DNA of 64,000 nucleotides from Hyphomicrobiales bacterium (GTDB lineage Bacteria; Pseudomonadota; Alphaproteobacteria; Rhizobiales; Beijerinckiaceae), in NCBI GenBank assembly GCA_027484605.1, contig JAIXSR010000153.1:1-64000 (forward strand), given 5' to 3'. The notes beneath the pieces were generated by a model. The model saw nothing but the letters and a program-made list of their open reading frames with translations, was not told the DNA's origin and did not search any database. How positions within the stretch are numbered: position 1 is the first letter of the stretch; the number at the start of each line of letters is the position of its first letter. Positions 16,362 to 25,152 of the stretch are shown here, in pieces. A program made the translations under genes and the position numbers.

Positions 16362-17531
16362 GTGGAAAACAGCCTGGAACTGGCGGGAATCACGAAAGCC
16401 TTCGGCCGGACAGGCGTGCTGGCCGATATCGACCTTGCTGTGCAGCCCGGCGAATTCCTGTCGCTGGTCGGCCCTTCTGGGTGCGGAAAATCGACTCTCC
16501 TGCGGATCATTGCCGGGCTCGAACATCAGGATGCCGGGCAGGTCCGCATCGCCGGTCGCGTGGTCGACAGGCTCTCGCCACGGGCACGGAACATCGCGAT
16601 GGTGTTCCAGAACTACGCGCTCTACCCCCATATGAGCGCGTCGGAGAATATTGCGCTTCCCCTGAAGGTGGATCGCCTTTCGCTGGCCGAGCGTCTCCCG
16701 CTTCTCCGTTATCTTTCGCCCCGTCGCCCGCGCATCGAGCGGGACATCGTCGAGGAGGTCGGCAAGGTCGCGGAGGCCTTGCAGATCGAGCCGCTGCTGG
16801 CGCGCAAGCCCGGGCAGCTTTCCGGCGGCCAGCGCCAGCGCGTTGCCCTGGCCCGGGCGATGGTGCGCCAGCCCAGCCTGTTCCTGATGGACGAGCCGCT
16901 CTCCAATCTGGACGCGCAATTGCGGGTCCATATGCGGGATGAACTGACGGATCTGCACCGTCGGCTCGGCGCCACTTTCATCTACGTCACGCATGACCAG
17001 ATCGAAGCGATGACGATGTCCTCCCGGATCGCCATGCTCGATGGCGGCCAGCTGGCACAGATCGGCAGCCCGGCGGAGCTTTACGAGCGGCCCGCCTCGC
17101 TGGTCGTGGCCCGGTTCATCGGTTCGCCGGCGATCAACATCCTACCGGCGCGCCTCGATGCCTCGGGATCGGTTCTGGTGGGCAACCTGCCGGCAGGCCT
17201 CGTTGTGCCGGGCCGGATTGCCGGCCCGGTCTCGCTGGGGCTGCGACCGGAACATGTGCGCCTGCATGCCGTCTGCGAAAGGCCGATGCCGATGGCGACG
17301 ATCCGCCGGAGCGAGCATCATGGCGCTGATCGGCTCCTCCATCTCGACCTCGTCGAGGACCGTAAGGCGGGATTGATCGTACGCATCCCGCAGGATGACT
17401 CGGGCCGTTACCAGCCGGGCGAGACCTATGGCATCGGCTTCGCGCCTGAAAAGGCGCATCTCTTTGACGGGGACGGCATGCGCATGGCGGTGACGGGAAC
17501 GGCGCCCGCGCGGATCGGAGCGGCAGCATGA
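16362..17531 (+). CDS. ABC transporter ATP-binding protein, MalK/UgpC family
   Basis: This 389-residue ATPase has Walker [10 protein letters not shown] (37-45), [12 protein letters not shown]-loop, [14 protein letters not shown] signature, [15 protein letters not shown] Walker B and the switch YVTHDQ. A TOBE regulatory domain follows (SLGLRPEHVRLHA). The stretch after the Q-loop is about 20 residues longer than in UgpC (around LSPRRPRIERD). GTG was taken as start because GGAGGGG (16350-16356) precedes it and the downstream frame begins MENSLELAGITKAFG. First gene of a four-gene importer followed by a GpdQ-type phosphodiesterase. Overlaps the next gene by 4 bp. Confidence 0.9.
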   Translation: MENSLELAGITKAFGRTGVLADIDLAVQPGEFLSLVGPSGCGKSTLLRIIAGLEHQDAGQVRIAGRVVDRLSPRARNIAMVFQNYALYPHMSASENIALPLKVDRLSLAERLPLLRYLSPRRPRIERDIVEEVGKVAEALQIEPLLARKPGQLSGGQRQRVALARAMVRQPSLFLMDEPLSNLDAQLRVHMRDELTDLHRRLGATFIYVTHDQIEAMTMSSRIAMLDGGQLAQIGSPAELYERPASLVVARFIGSPAINILPARLDASGSVLVGNLPAGLVVPGRIAGPVSLGLRPEHVRLHAVCERPMPMATIRRSEHHGADRLLHLDLVEDRKAGLIVRIPQDDSGRYQPGETYGIGFAPEKAHLFDGDGMRMAVTGTAPARIGAAA

Positions 17532-18445
17532 CCGCGCTCTCCCTTGGTGCGCCTGACGGCCGGCTCCTTCGCCTGGCCTGGCCGGGGAGGGACGGGATTG
17601 CTGGAGCGCTTTTTGTCCTCCCGGCAACGCTCCTGCTTCTTGCGATCATTCTCGCGCCTCTTCTGTGCCTGCTTGTCCTGAGCCTCACCGATTACGAGAT
17701 CGGTGCCCTCCAGATCCGCTGGCTCGGGCTCGGCAATTTCGAGAAGGCGCTGTCAGACCCGGTTTTCCGCCGGGCCATGGGCAATACGCTGTTTTATGTG
17801 GCCCTTGTCCTGCCAGGCGGCGTGTTGCTCGGCTTGCTGGTGGCGCTGCTGGTCCATGGCCGGACGCGCTCTCGGGCCTTCTACGAGGTTGCGTATTTCC
17901 TGCCCGTCACCGCGACCCTGATTGCCATGGCTGCCGTCTGGCAGTTCCTGCTCCATCCGAAGCTCGGGCCGGTCAATGGCCTGCTCAGGGCTGTCGGCTT
18001 CCCCGAGACGGCCTTCATCTCGGAGCCGTCCCTGCTCATCCCGACCCTCGCCGTGATCGGGCTCTGGAACCTGATCGGGTTCAACATGATCCTGTTCCTC
18101 GCGGGGCTCACCGCGATCCCGCGTGATCTCTATGATGCGGCGGAGATCGATGGCGCCGGCGGGCCGATCGACCGTTTCCTGACCGTCACCTGGCCCCAGC
18201 TCGCGCCGACGACGATGTTCGTGGCCGTGACCACCTCGATCACCGCTTTCAAGGTCTTCGATACCGTGGCGGTGCTTACCCGTGGTCGTGATGGTTCCGA
18301 GGTCCTGCTCTACGCGATCTATCTCGAAGGGTTCCAGTACTTCAAGATCGGCTATTCCGCTGCACTGACGGTGATCTTCCTCGCATTCATGCTGGCTTTC
18401 TCGGTCTTCCAGGCCTTCCAGCTCGATCGCCGGGTGCATTACTGA
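17528..18445 (+). CDS. ABC transporter permease, UgpA/MalF type
   Basis: This 305-residue inner-membrane permease has about six helices and the EAA loop LYDAAEIDGAGGPIDRFLTVTWP. The VAVLTRGRDGSEVLLYAIY region corresponds to the TxGGP segment of sugar permeases. Its ATG overlaps the ATPase stop (ATGA), and its stop overlaps the start of the second permease by one base, so all three are translationally coupled. Given the phosphodiesterase gene at the end of the cluster, a glycerophosphodiester substrate is a reasonable inference, but a sugar is possible. Confidence 0.9.
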   Translation: MTALSLGAPDGRLLRLAWPGRDGIAGALFVLPATLLLLAIILAPLLCLLVLSLTDYEIGALQIRWLGLGNFEKALSDPVFRRAMGNTLFYVALVLPGGVLLGLLVALLVHGRTRSRAFYEVAYFLPVTATLIAMAAVWQFLLHPKLGPVNGLLRAVGFPETAFISEPSLLIPTLAVIGLWNLIGFNMILFLAGLTAIPRDLYDAAEIDGAGGPIDRFLTVTWPQLAPTTMFVAVTTSITAFKVFDTVAVLTRGRDGSEVLLYAIYLEGFQYFKIGYSAALTVIFLAFMLAFSVFQAFQLDRRVHY

Positions 18446-19296
18446 TGGAAGCCGCCCGCATCTCCCTTTCCTCCGGGCGCTGGTTCCGCTTCGTCGGTGC
18501 CCATGCCGTCCTGCTGATCGGCGCGGCTTTCATGCTTCTGCCCTTCCTCTGGATGCTGCTCACCGCGATCCGCGCCCCGGACGAGATCCTGACCGGCGGG
18601 CTCAACCCCATCCCGCGCAGCTTCCATGCCGTCGAGAATTTCACAGCCGCGATGCAACAGGCCCCGCTCCTCCGCTTCATGGTCAATGGTGTGATCATCT
18701 GCGCCGGAATCCTCGTCATCCAGCTCCTGGTTGCCATTCCCGCCGCCTATGCGCTCGCAAAGCTCCGGTTTCCCGGCCGGGGCCTGCTCTTCGCAGCGGT
18801 GATCGGTGGGCTGTGCATCCCGATCCAGGTGCCGGCGCTCCCGATCTATCTCGCGCTGGCCGAGTTCGGGCTGCTCGACAGCTATTTCGCGATGATGGTG
18901 CCGTTCTTCCTCTCGGTCTTCGCGATCTTCCTGTTCCGCCAGACCTTCCGTGGCTTTCCGGACGAGATCCTGCAGGCCGCGCGGGTCGATGGCCTCGGCG
19001 AATTCGAGATCCTCTGGCGCATCGTCGTGCCGAGCGCCTTACCGGCGATTGCCGCCTTCTCGATCTTTTCGATCGTCGCGCATTGGAACGATCTCTACTG
19101 GCCGATGATCGTGATCCAGCGGATGGATTACGCCCCGCCGCCGCTGGGGATGCTGTTCTTCGCCAATTCCGAGACCGGCGCCTCCTATGGGGTCCTGATG
19201 GCCGGGGCGACGATCATTACGGCTCCGCTGGTTCTCGTCTTCCTGCTCGCCCGCCGCCGTTTCGTCCAGGGCATCACGATGACTGGCATCAAATAG
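18445..19296 (+). CDS. ABC transporter permease, UgpE/MalG type
   Basis: This 283-residue inner-membrane permease is the second half of the channel. It shows the N-terminal FMLLPFLWMLLTAIR segment, the EAA loop ILQAARVDGLGEFEILWRIVVP, HWNDLYWPMIVIQ and the RRFVQGITMTGIK C-terminus typical of MalG/UgpE proteins. Translation starts on the ATG that shares one base with the previous stop codon. An 86-bp gap with a hairpin separates it from the binding-protein gene. Confidence 0.9.
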   Translation: MEAARISLSSGRWFRFVGAHAVLLIGAAFMLLPFLWMLLTAIRAPDEILTGGLNPIPRSFHAVENFTAAMQQAPLLRFMVNGVIICAGILVIQLLVAIPAAYALAKLRFPGRGLLFAAVIGGLCIPIQVPALPIYLALAEFGLLDSYFAMMVPFFLSVFAIFLFRQTFRGFPDEILQAARVDGLGEFEILWRIVVPSALPAIAAFSIFSIVAHWNDLYWPMIVIQRMDYAPPPLGMLFFANSETGASYGVLMAGATIITAPLVLVFLLARRRFVQGITMTGIK

Positions 19297-19302
19297 CCCT
19301 TC

Positions 19303-19337
19303 CGGTCCTGGCCGGCAGGGTGCGCCGGTCGGGACCG
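19303..19337 (+). promoter_or_regulatory. Stem-loop between permease and binding-protein genes
   Basis: An outer stem CGGTCC (19303-19308) / GGACCG (19332-19337) and an inner stem CCGGC (19312-19316) / GCCGG (19324-19328) form an interrupted hairpin upstream of the binding-protein gene. It may be a processing site that separates the low- and high-abundance parts of the mRNA. Confidence 0.5.
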
Positions 19338-19382
19338 TCTCCCGCAAGCACCCGGAAGCCGACATCAACAGGAGGCATCTCC

Positions 19383-20666
19383 ATGATCCTTTCCAAACGA
19401 AGCCTGCTGGCCGCCGCCTTCTCGGTGGCTGCCTTCCTGCCTGCCCATGCGCAGCAGGTCACCCTCGACGTGCTCTATTGCTTCCCCAGCTTCGCGCGGT
19501 TCCACGAGCCTGTCGCCGCCGAGTTCATGAAGAAGAACCCGAACATCAAGATCAATTTCCGCGCCCCGTCGCCGACCTATGACGATGGCCATCAGGTGAT
19601 CCTGCGTTCGGCGTTGACGCGGCAATTGCCCGATCTCTTCTATTCCGGCTTCCACCTCCTGCCGGAGCTGGTCCGTACGCTCGATGCCCGTGGCCAGGTC
19701 ACTGTCCTGGACGGCATGCTCGCCGCCGAAGGCGCCGATTTCGCCAAGACGAACTATCCGCAGAGCCTGATGTCGCTCGCGGTGTTCAACAAGAAGACCT
19801 ACGGCATCGCCTTCAATGCCTCGAACCCGATCGTCTATTTCAACGCCGATCTCGTGAAGAAAGCCGGCGGCGATCCGGCCAACTTCCCGAAGACGTTTGA
19901 CGGCATCATCCAGCTCGCCGCGAAGATCAATGATCCGGCCAACGGCATCAACGGCATGGCCTATGATGTCCATGGCTGGCCCGATAGCTGGCTCTTCGAA
20001 GCCGCGATCGGGCAGGCAGGCGGCCGCCTGCTCAATGCCGAAGGGACCGATATCGCCTTCGACGGCCCGTCCGGGCTGAATGCCCTGAAGACGTTCCGCC
20101 GCTTCGTGACCGAAGGCGGGATGCAGCTGATCGACTGGGATCAGAGCCGCCAGCAATTCGGTGCGGGCAAGACCGGCATTCTCTTCACAACGCCGGCCCA
20201 TCTGACCCAGGTCACCGGCCTTGTCGGCAACAAGTTCGATCTCAAGACCTCGACTTTCCCGATGGATGACCCGAAGAACGGCTATATCCCGACCGGTGGC
20301 AATGCCGTGGTGATGCTGACCCAGGACGCTGCCAAGCAGAAGGCTGCCTGGGAATTCATCAAGTTCGTGACCGGCCCCGAAGCGCAGAAGATCGTGGTCG
20401 AGATGACGGGCTACCTGCCGACCAATGCCCGTGCCTCCGGCCCGGATTTCCTCGGCCCCTTCTACGAGAAGAACCCGAACTACAAGACGCCGGTCCTCCA
20501 GATCGACCGCGCCGGCCCGTGGGGTGCCTATCCGGGCGGCAACACGGTGCGCATCTGGCGTGCCCAGCGCGACATTATCGGCCAGGTCATGCGTGGCGAG
20601 AAGACGCCGGAGCAGGGCCTCTCCGATATCGTCAAGACCACGCGCGACATGATGAAGGGCGCCTGA
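19383..20666 (+). CDS. ABC transporter substrate-binding protein, family 1 (UgpB-like)
   Basis: This 427-residue secreted binding protein has signal peptide MILSKRSLLAAAFSVAAFLP, with cleavage near AHA-QQ. Family-1 sugar/glycerol-phosphate features include FMKKNPNIKINFRAPSPTYD, the inter-domain YGIAFNASNPIVYFNADLVKKAG (as in UgpB FNSS...YYNKDAF) and FVTGPEAQKIVVEMTGYLPTN near the C-terminus. CAGGAGG lies 6 nt before the ATG, which decides the start over longer in-frame openings. It completes an ATPase-permease-permease-binding protein set. The likely cargo is a glycerophosphodiester or sugar, with the former favoured by the gpdQ-like neighbour. Confidence 0.9.
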   Translation: MILSKRSLLAAAFSVAAFLPAHAQQVTLDVLYCFPSFARFHEPVAAEFMKKNPNIKINFRAPSPTYDDGHQVILRSALTRQLPDLFYSGFHLLPELVRTLDARGQVTVLDGMLAAEGADFAKTNYPQSLMSLAVFNKKTYGIAFNASNPIVYFNADLVKKAGGDPANFPKTFDGIIQLAAKINDPANGINGMAYDVHGWPDSWLFEAAIGQAGGRLLNAEGTDIAFDGPSGLNALKTFRRFVTEGGMQLIDWDQSRQQFGAGKTGILFTTPAHLTQVTGLVGNKFDLKTSTFPMDDPKNGYIPTGGNAVVMLTQDAAKQKAAWEFIKFVTGPEAQKIVVEMTGYLPTNARASGPDFLGPFYEKNPNYKTPVLQIDRAGPWGAYPGGNTVRIWRAQRDIIGQVMRGEKTPEQGLSDIVKTTRDMMKGA

Positions 20667-20676
20667 TCGCCCTTCC

Positions 20677-20705
20677 GGGCAGGCGGTGCGCTGCATCGCC
20701 TGCCC
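20677..20705 (+). promoter_or_regulatory. Intra-operon stem-loop after second UgpB-like binding protein
   Basis: A perfect 9-bp stem GGGCAGGCG / CGCCTGCCC with an 11-nt loop lies between the binding-protein stop and the phosphodiesterase start. It is placed like the hairpins after ugpB, gltI, tctC and dctP. Confidence 0.7.
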
Positions 20706-20728
20706 ATTCGCAATCCCGAAGGACGGCA

Positions 20729-21541
20729 ATGATGAAAATTCTCCAGATCACCGATACCCACCTCGTCCGCCCCGGCGAAACGATCTACGGGCTCGACCCC
20801 GCCGCCCGGCTGCGTGCGGTGGTCGATGACATCCGCCTCTGCCACGCCGATGCCGATCTCGTCGTCGTGACCGGCGACATGACCGATCGCGGCGAGCGGG
20901 AGGCGTTCCGCTTGTTCCGGGACGAGATTTCCCGCCTGCCCATGCCGGTCCGGCTTCTGCTCGGCAATCATGACGACCGCCGGGCCTTCCGGGATGTGTT
21001 CCCCGATCATCCGGTTGATCCGAACGGGTTCGTCCAATCCATCATGGACGCGCCGGACGGGATCGGCCGCCTGATCTTCCTCGACACCAACGAGCCGGGC
21101 TGGAGCGGCGGGCGGCTTTGCCCGGCCCGCCTTGCCTGGCTCGAGGCGCGCCTCGAGGAAGCGGCGGACCAGCCGGTGACGATCTTCATGCATCACCCCC
21201 CGGCCGATCTCGGCCTCACGCATTTCGAGAAGATCAACCTCGCGGATCCGTCTCCCTTCCTGGCCATGCTGTCCGGCCATGCCGGCGGCATCCGCATGAT
21301 CGTGATCGGGCACGTGCATCTGCCGATCTCGGGGTCGCTGCCCGGCGGCCTGCCGTTCCATGCCGGGCGCGGCGCCAACCAGCACATGATGTTCGATGCC
21401 AAGGCCCGAGACTGCCAATGGAAGGCGGGCGGCCCGAACTACAGCGTGATGCTGGTCGACGCGCAACGCTTCCTGATCTTCGGGCTGGACCTGATCGATC
21501 AGCCTGTCATCGCGAAAGGGGCCTATCCGCCTGGCCCATGA
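20729..21541 (+). CDS. gpdQ: GpdQ-type binuclear metallophosphodiesterase (glycerophosphodiesterase)
   Basis: This 270-residue class III cyclic-nucleotide/GpdQ phosphodiesterase hydrolyses glycerophosphodiesters, and sometimes cAMP or other phosphodiesters, in the cytoplasm. All metal-ligand motifs are present: ITDTH (D9, H11), GDMTDRG (D50), GNHD (N80, H81), FMHHPP (H155/H156) and GHVH (H195, H197). Their spacing is almost the same as recalled for Enterobacter GpdQ. It follows a sugar/glycerol-phosphate-type ABC importer by 62 bp. The simplest reading is that the importer brings in a diester which this enzyme cleaves to glycerol-3-phosphate plus an alcohol. ATG codons at 20729 and 20732 are both possible. 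Confidence 0.85.
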   Translation: MMKILQITDTHLVRPGETIYGLDPAARLRAVVDDIRLCHADADLVVVTGDMTDRGEREAFRLFRDEISRLPMPVRLLLGNHDDRRAFRDVFPDHPVDPNGFVQSIMDAPDGIGRLIFLDTNEPGWSGGRLCPARLAWLEARLEEAADQPVTIFMHHPPADLGLTHFEKINLADPSPFLAMLSGHAGGIRMIVIGHVHLPISGSLPGGLPFHAGRGANQHMMFDAKARDCQWKAGGPNYSVMLVDAQRFLIFGLDLIDQPVIAKGAYPPGP

Positions 21542-21571
21542 AGGCCTGGCGCCGTGCCGCGACGCGCATGC

Positions 21572-22324
21572 TCAATGGGCGAGAATCTTCGACAGGAACA
21601 GCTGGGCCCGGTCAGAGCGGGGAGATCCGAAGAATTCCTCCTTGTTCCGATCCTCGATGATCTCGCCGCGATCCATGAAGATGACCCGGTGGGCCACCTT
21701 CCGCGCAAAACCCATCTCATGGGTCACAACCATCATCGTCATGCCCTCGCGCGCAAGCTCGACCATGACATCGAGAACCTCGGTGATCATTTCCGGATCG
21801 AGGGCCGAGGTGGGCTCGTCGAACAGCATCGCGATCGGGTCCATCGCAAGGGCACGGGCAATGGCGACCCGTTGCTGCTGGCCGCCGGAGAGCTGGCCGG
21901 GAAACTTGCCGGCATGCTCGCTGAGGCCGACCCGGTCCAGCAGGGCCTTGCCCTTGGCCATGGCCTCGTCCCGGCTGCGGCCGAGCACCTTCTCCTGGGC
22001 AAGGCACAGATTCTCTGTGATCCTCAGGTGAGGAAACAGCTCGAAATGCTGGAACACCATGCCGATCCGGGCGCGCAGCTTCGGCAGGTCGGTGCCGGGA
22101 TCCGAGAGATTGATGCCGTCAACGCGGATCGTCCCGGCCTGGAAGGGCTCCAGCGCGTTGACGCATTTGATCAGCGTCGACTTGCCGGAGCCTGACGGTC
22201 CGCAGACCACGACGACCTCGCCCTTGGCTACCGAGGTCGTACAATCCTTCAGCACCTGGAACTGGGGCGAGTACCATTTGGAAACGGCAGCCATTTCAAT
22301 CATGGGGCCAGCGGCATTCGACAT
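21572..22324 (-). CDS. gltL: Glutamate/aspartate ABC transporter ATP-binding protein
   Basis: This 250-residue polar-amino-acid-type ATPase has Walker [10 protein letters not shown] (42-50), [20 protein letters not shown], signature [19 protein letters not shown], Walker [16 protein letters not shown] and switch VTHEMGFAR, the classic GltL/GlnQ sequence. It powers GltJK. The gene is last of gltIJKL, 9 bp after gltK, and converges with the phosphodiesterase gene 30 bp away. Confidence 0.92.
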   Translation of the reverse strand: MSNAAGPMIEMAAVSKWYSPQFQVLKDCTTSVAKGEVVVVCGPSGSGKSTLIKCVNALEPFQAGTIRVDGINLSDPGTDLPKLRARIGMVFQHFELFPHLRITENLCLAQEKVLGRSRDEAMAKGKALLDRVGLSEHAGKFPGQLSGGQQQRVAIARALAMDPIAMLFDEPTSALDPEMITEVLDVMVELAREGMTMMVVTHEMGFARKVAHRVIFMDRGEIIEDRNKEEFFGSPRSDRAQLFLSKILAH

Positions 22325-22333
22325 GGCGGATCC

Positions 22334-23023
22334 TCAACGGATGATCGCTGTCCGGGCCTGGAGCCGCTTCACCAGCAGCGAGGCCAAGAACGAGATCAGG
22401 AAGTAGACGAGAGCGGCGAAGAGATACATCTCGATCAGCCGGCCATCGCGCTGGGCCACTTTCGAGGCCGCGCCGAGGAAATCCGTGATCGAGATGACAT
22501 AGACAAGCGAGGTATCCTGGAACAGCACGATGGTCTGCGTCAGGATCACCGGCAGCATGTTGCGCAGGGCCTGGGGCACGACGACATAGCTCATGACCTG
22601 CCGGTATGTAAGGCCGAGCGCATAGCCGGCCGAGAGCTGCCCCTTCGGCACGGACTGGATGCCGGCCCGCATGATCTCGGAGAAATAGGCAGCCTCGAAC
22701 AGGGTGAAGGTGATCAGCGCGGAAGCGAAGGCGCCGACTTCCACCGGACGTTCCGTCCGCAGGATCGCCTGCCCGATATAGGGCACGAGGAAGTAGAACC
22801 AGAAGATCACCAGCACCAGCGGCAGCGAGCGCATGAGGTTGACATAACCTGTCGCGAACAGGGCGAGGCCGGGGATCGTGGAGAGACGCATGAGCGCCAG
22901 CAGCGTCCCGAGCACGAGGCCGCCGAATGCAGCCAGCGCGGTGAGTGTCAGGGTGAAAACCATACCTTCGCGAAGGAGATAGGGCAGGGTCTTGAGAATG
23001 ATGTCGAAGTCAAACTGGAGCAT
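22334..23023 (-). CDS. gltK: Glutamate/aspartate ABC transporter permease GltK
   Basis: This 229-residue HisM/GltK-family inner-membrane permease has about five helices. Family motifs are YVNLMRSLPLVLVIFWFYF, FEAAYFSEIMRAGIQSVPKGQ (EAA-type loop) and QALRNMLPVILTQTIVLFQDTSLVYVI. It pairs with GltJ to move acidic amino acids. It starts 3 bp after the gltJ stop codon. Confidence 0.92.
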   Translation of the reverse strand: MLQFDFDIILKTLPYLLREGMVFTLTLTALAAFGGLVLGTLLALMRLSTIPGLALFATGYVNLMRSLPLVLVIFWFYFLVPYIGQAILRTERPVEVGAFASALITFTLFEAAYFSEIMRAGIQSVPKGQLSAGYALGLTYRQVMSYVVVPQALRNMLPVILTQTIVLFQDTSLVYVISITDFLGAASKVAQRDGRLIEMYLFAALVYFLISFLASLLVKRLQARTAIIR

Positions 23024-23026
23024 CGA

Positions 23027-23758
23027 TCATTTCCCCGTGACATAGCCGGGCACGGCCACGGCCCGCTCGAGCCTGCGCATCAGGAAAGTGAGGCTGGCAT
23101 TGAGCACGAGATAGATCAGTGTCGCCGCCGTGAAGGCCTCGAACACCTGGAAGGAATATTCCTGCATCGCCCGCGTGCGGGCGGTGAGCTCCATGAGGCC
23201 GATGGTCAGCGCCACCGAGGTGTTCTTGACGGTGTTGAGCAGTTCCGATGTCAGCGGCGGAAGGATGATCCGGAAGGCCATGGGCAGCAGGACATAGCGA
23301 TAGGTCTGCGCTGTCGTCAGGCCGAGCGCGGTCCCGGCCATGGCCTGGCCGCGTGGCAGGGAGCGGATCCCGGCCTTCACCTGCTCTGCCACGCGGGATG
23401 ACATGAAGAGGCCGACGCCGATCGCCCCCGTCCAGAAGGATGCGTTCGGCAGCGTCTTCAGCCACATCCCGGCGGCTTTCGGCAGGAGTTCGGGCAGGAC
23501 GAAATACCAGAGGAAGAGTTGCACCAGCAGCGGGATGTTGCGGAAGAACTCGACCCAGGCATCGCCGGCCAGAACCAGCCCGCGCGAGGGCAGGGTGCGG
23601 ATGACGCCGATCGTGGCGCCGAAGACCAGCGCGATCACGGCCGCAAGGGCCGCCGTTGCCAGAGTCCAGTTGAGGCCCATCAGCAGCAGGTCGAGATAGG
23701 TGCCGGAGCCTTCGGGATTGGGTTCCCGGAAGATTCCCCAGTTCCAGTTATAGTTCAT
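23027..23758 (-). CDS. gltJ: Glutamate/aspartate ABC transporter permease GltJ
   Basis: This 243-residue permease matches GltJ closely: the N-terminal NWNWGIF, VEFFRNIPLLVQLFLWYFVLPELLP, AEQVKAGIRSLPRGQ, YRYVLLPMAFRIILPPLTSE and the C-terminal PGYVTGK. The ATG at 23758 was preferred over the in-frame ATG at 23764 because GGGAG directly abuts the latter and is 6 nt from the former. A 12-bp hairpin separates it from gltI. Confidence 0.92.
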   Translation of the reverse strand: MNYNWNWGIFREPNPEGSGTYLDLLLMGLNWTLATAALAAVIALVFGATIGVIRTLPSRGLVLAGDAWVEFFRNIPLLVQLFLWYFVLPELLPKAAGMWLKTLPNASFWTGAIGVGLFMSSRVAEQVKAGIRSLPRGQAMAGTALGLTTAQTYRYVLLPMAFRIILPPLTSELLNTVKNTSVALTIGLMELTARTRAMQEYSFQVFEAFTAATLIYLVLNASLTFLMRRLERAVAVPGYVTGK

Positions 23759-23776
23759 GGTCATCTCCCGCAGGGT

Positions 23777-23810
23777 GGCAAGGGCATGCGGAGAGACACA
23801 TGCCCTTGCC
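23777..23810 (-). promoter_or_regulatory. Intra-operon stem-loop after gltI
   Basis: GGCAAGGGCATG (23777-23788) and CATGCCCTTGCC (23799-23810) form a perfect 12-bp stem with a 10-nt loop between gltI and gltJ. It is a strong candidate for 3'-end stabilisation of a gltI-only transcript and reduced read-through into the permease genes. Confidence 0.78.
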
Positions 23811-23819
23811 GCGCGATGA

Positions 23820-24719
23820 TCAATAGGCGGCGGGATCGGCCGAGTCGGTCGGCTTTTCGAGCATCTTCCTGAGCATCGCGTTCAGGGGAACATTGAGGTT
23901 GATCCCGTTCGGCGGGATCGGGCTCATGAACCATTTCCTGTAGAGCGCCTCGCCTTCCGGGCTCTTGAAGAGGGCTGCGGTTGTCCGGTCGGCCAGGGCC
24001 TTGAACGGCGCATCGTCCTTCCGCAGCATGATCCCGTAGGGCTCGGGCAGCGAGAAGGCTTCGTCGGACATCTGGTACAGGCCCGGATCCTTTGCCGAGG
24101 CCACAAGGCCGGCCAGCAGGATGTCGTCCATGATGAAGGCATCGGCACGGTCGAGCTCGACCAGCAGGAACGCCGCTGCATGGTCCTTGGCCGGCAGCAC
24201 GGTCATGCCGAGGCCCTTCGCGGCATTGGCCTCAACCACCTGCTTCATGTTGGTCGAGCCGGCCGTGGAAACCACGGTCTTGCCCTTGAGGTCCTCGATC
24301 TTCTTGAGGTTCTTGGCCTTCTTCGACACGAAGGCCGAGGCGGTCAGGAAATGGGTATTGGTATAGGCCACCTGCTTCTGCCGCTCGGCATTGTTTGTTG
24401 TCGAGCCGCATTCGAGATCGATCGTCCCGTTTGCGATCAGCGGGATCCGCGTCGAGGACGTCACCGGCAGCAGACGGACATCGAGCTTGTCCATCTTCAG
24501 TTCGGCTTTTGCGGCTTCGACAATCTTGCCGCAGATATCCATCGAGTAGCCAATCACCTTGGCATTGTTGTCGATATAGGAGAACGGCACCGAGCTCTCC
24601 CGATGCCCGAGGGTGATCGTGCCGGTTTCCTTGATCTTCTTCAGCGTGCCCGTCAGGTCCTGCGCCGAGGCGAGCCCCGGGAGCGCCAGCAGCGCGACGG
24701 CAATTCCAAGCAATTTCAT
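23820..24719 (-). CDS. gltI: Glutamate/aspartate periplasmic binding protein GltI
   Basis: This 299-residue precursor has signal MKLLGIAVALLALPGLASAQ. The mature protein shows the acidic-amino-acid binding pattern: TITLGHRESSVPFSYID, GYSMDICGKIVEAAK, LIANGTIDLECGSTTNNAERQKQVAYTNTHF and LRKDDAPFKALAD. The ECGSTTNN segment is the recognisable GltI ligand-binding loop. The ATG at 24719, after GGGAGAT, was chosen over a much longer opening to 25022 because it starts the signal peptide. First gene of gltIJKL, with a sigma-54 promoter candidate 38-53 bp upstream. Confidence 0.93.
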   Translation of the reverse strand: MKLLGIAVALLALPGLASAQDLTGTLKKIKETGTITLGHRESSVPFSYIDNNAKVIGYSMDICGKIVEAAKAELKMDKLDVRLLPVTSSTRIPLIANGTIDLECGSTTNNAERQKQVAYTNTHFLTASAFVSKKAKNLKKIEDLKGKTVVSTAGSTNMKQVVEANAAKGLGMTVLPAKDHAAAFLLVELDRADAFIMDDILLAGLVASAKDPGLYQMSDEAFSLPEPYGIMLRKDDAPFKALADRTTAALFKSPEGEALYRKWFMSPIPPNGINLNVPLNAMLRKMLEKPTDSADPAAY

Positions 24720-24756
24720 CGAGTATCTCCCGTTTGCAGCAAGTCGCTCCCGAAGA

Positions 24757-24772
24757 AGCATGAATCGTGCCC
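24757..24772 (-). promoter_or_regulatory. Sigma-54 (-24/-12) promoter candidate for gltIJKL
   Basis: On the minus strand the site reads GGGCACGATTCATGCT. The RpoN consensus is TGGCACG-N4-TTGCW. Ten of twelve defined positions match, including the essential GG at -24 and GC at -12 with exact spacing. The predicted transcription start is about 24746, leaving a leader of about 27 nt with the ribosome-binding site before the gltI ATG. Acidic amino-acid uptake is RpoN-dependent in other proteobacteria. Confidence 0.7.
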
Positions 24773-24914
24773 GGACATCGTCAGCCCGGGTATCGCACGA
24801 GGCCTTTCCGGCCTTCTTCCGGCTGCCTTGGCTGCCGTTTCCGGTCTCGCGCCGGATCGTTTCCAGCCCGAATGATCCGGCTTTGACAGTCAAACAAATC
24901 CCCATCCGGCGGGC

Positions 24915-24933
24915 CAATGCAAAGATTGCAACG
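24915..24933. promoter_or_regulatory. Dyad CAATGCA-N5-TGCAACG, candidate enhancer site
   Basis: The half-sites CAATGCA and TGCAACG are separated by 5 bp. The layout is the same as the perfect dyad at 25134-25152. It is about 170 bp upstream of the predicted gltI start site, a normal distance for an activator of a sigma-54 promoter. Confidence 0.4.
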
Positions 24934-25006
24934 CCTGGAGCCGGAACGGGATGTGGGGGGCATCGTTTCCGGCGCTGCGGCCATCGGCGCGCCGATGCCA
25001 CCCTGC

Positions 25007-25024
25007 GGTTGTGAATGCACAACC
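25007..25024. promoter_or_regulatory. Perfect dyad GGTTGTG-N4-CACAACC
   Basis: A perfect 7-bp inverted repeat with a 4-bp spacer lies between the two CAATGCA dyads. It may bind a different regulator. It does not overlap any gene. Confidence 0.4.
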
Positions 25025-25133
25025 AATTCGCCGGATGGGCGGCGGTTCAGGCGGGCATCACGCATTTTGCCCGACTGTCCAGCGAGGCGGGCATGAGCCA
25101 TCAGCACGAAACGGGGCCCGCACCTGCGGGCGT

Positions 25134-25152
25134 CAATGCAGATTTTGCATTG
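25134..25152. promoter_or_regulatory. Perfect dyad CAATGCA-N5-TGCATTG, candidate enhancer site
   Basis: A perfect 7-bp inverted repeat with spacer GATTT. It shares half-site and spacing with the dyad at 24915-24933, so the pair may bind one activator of the gltIJKL promoter. It could instead relate to the operon ending at 25202. Confidence 0.4.
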
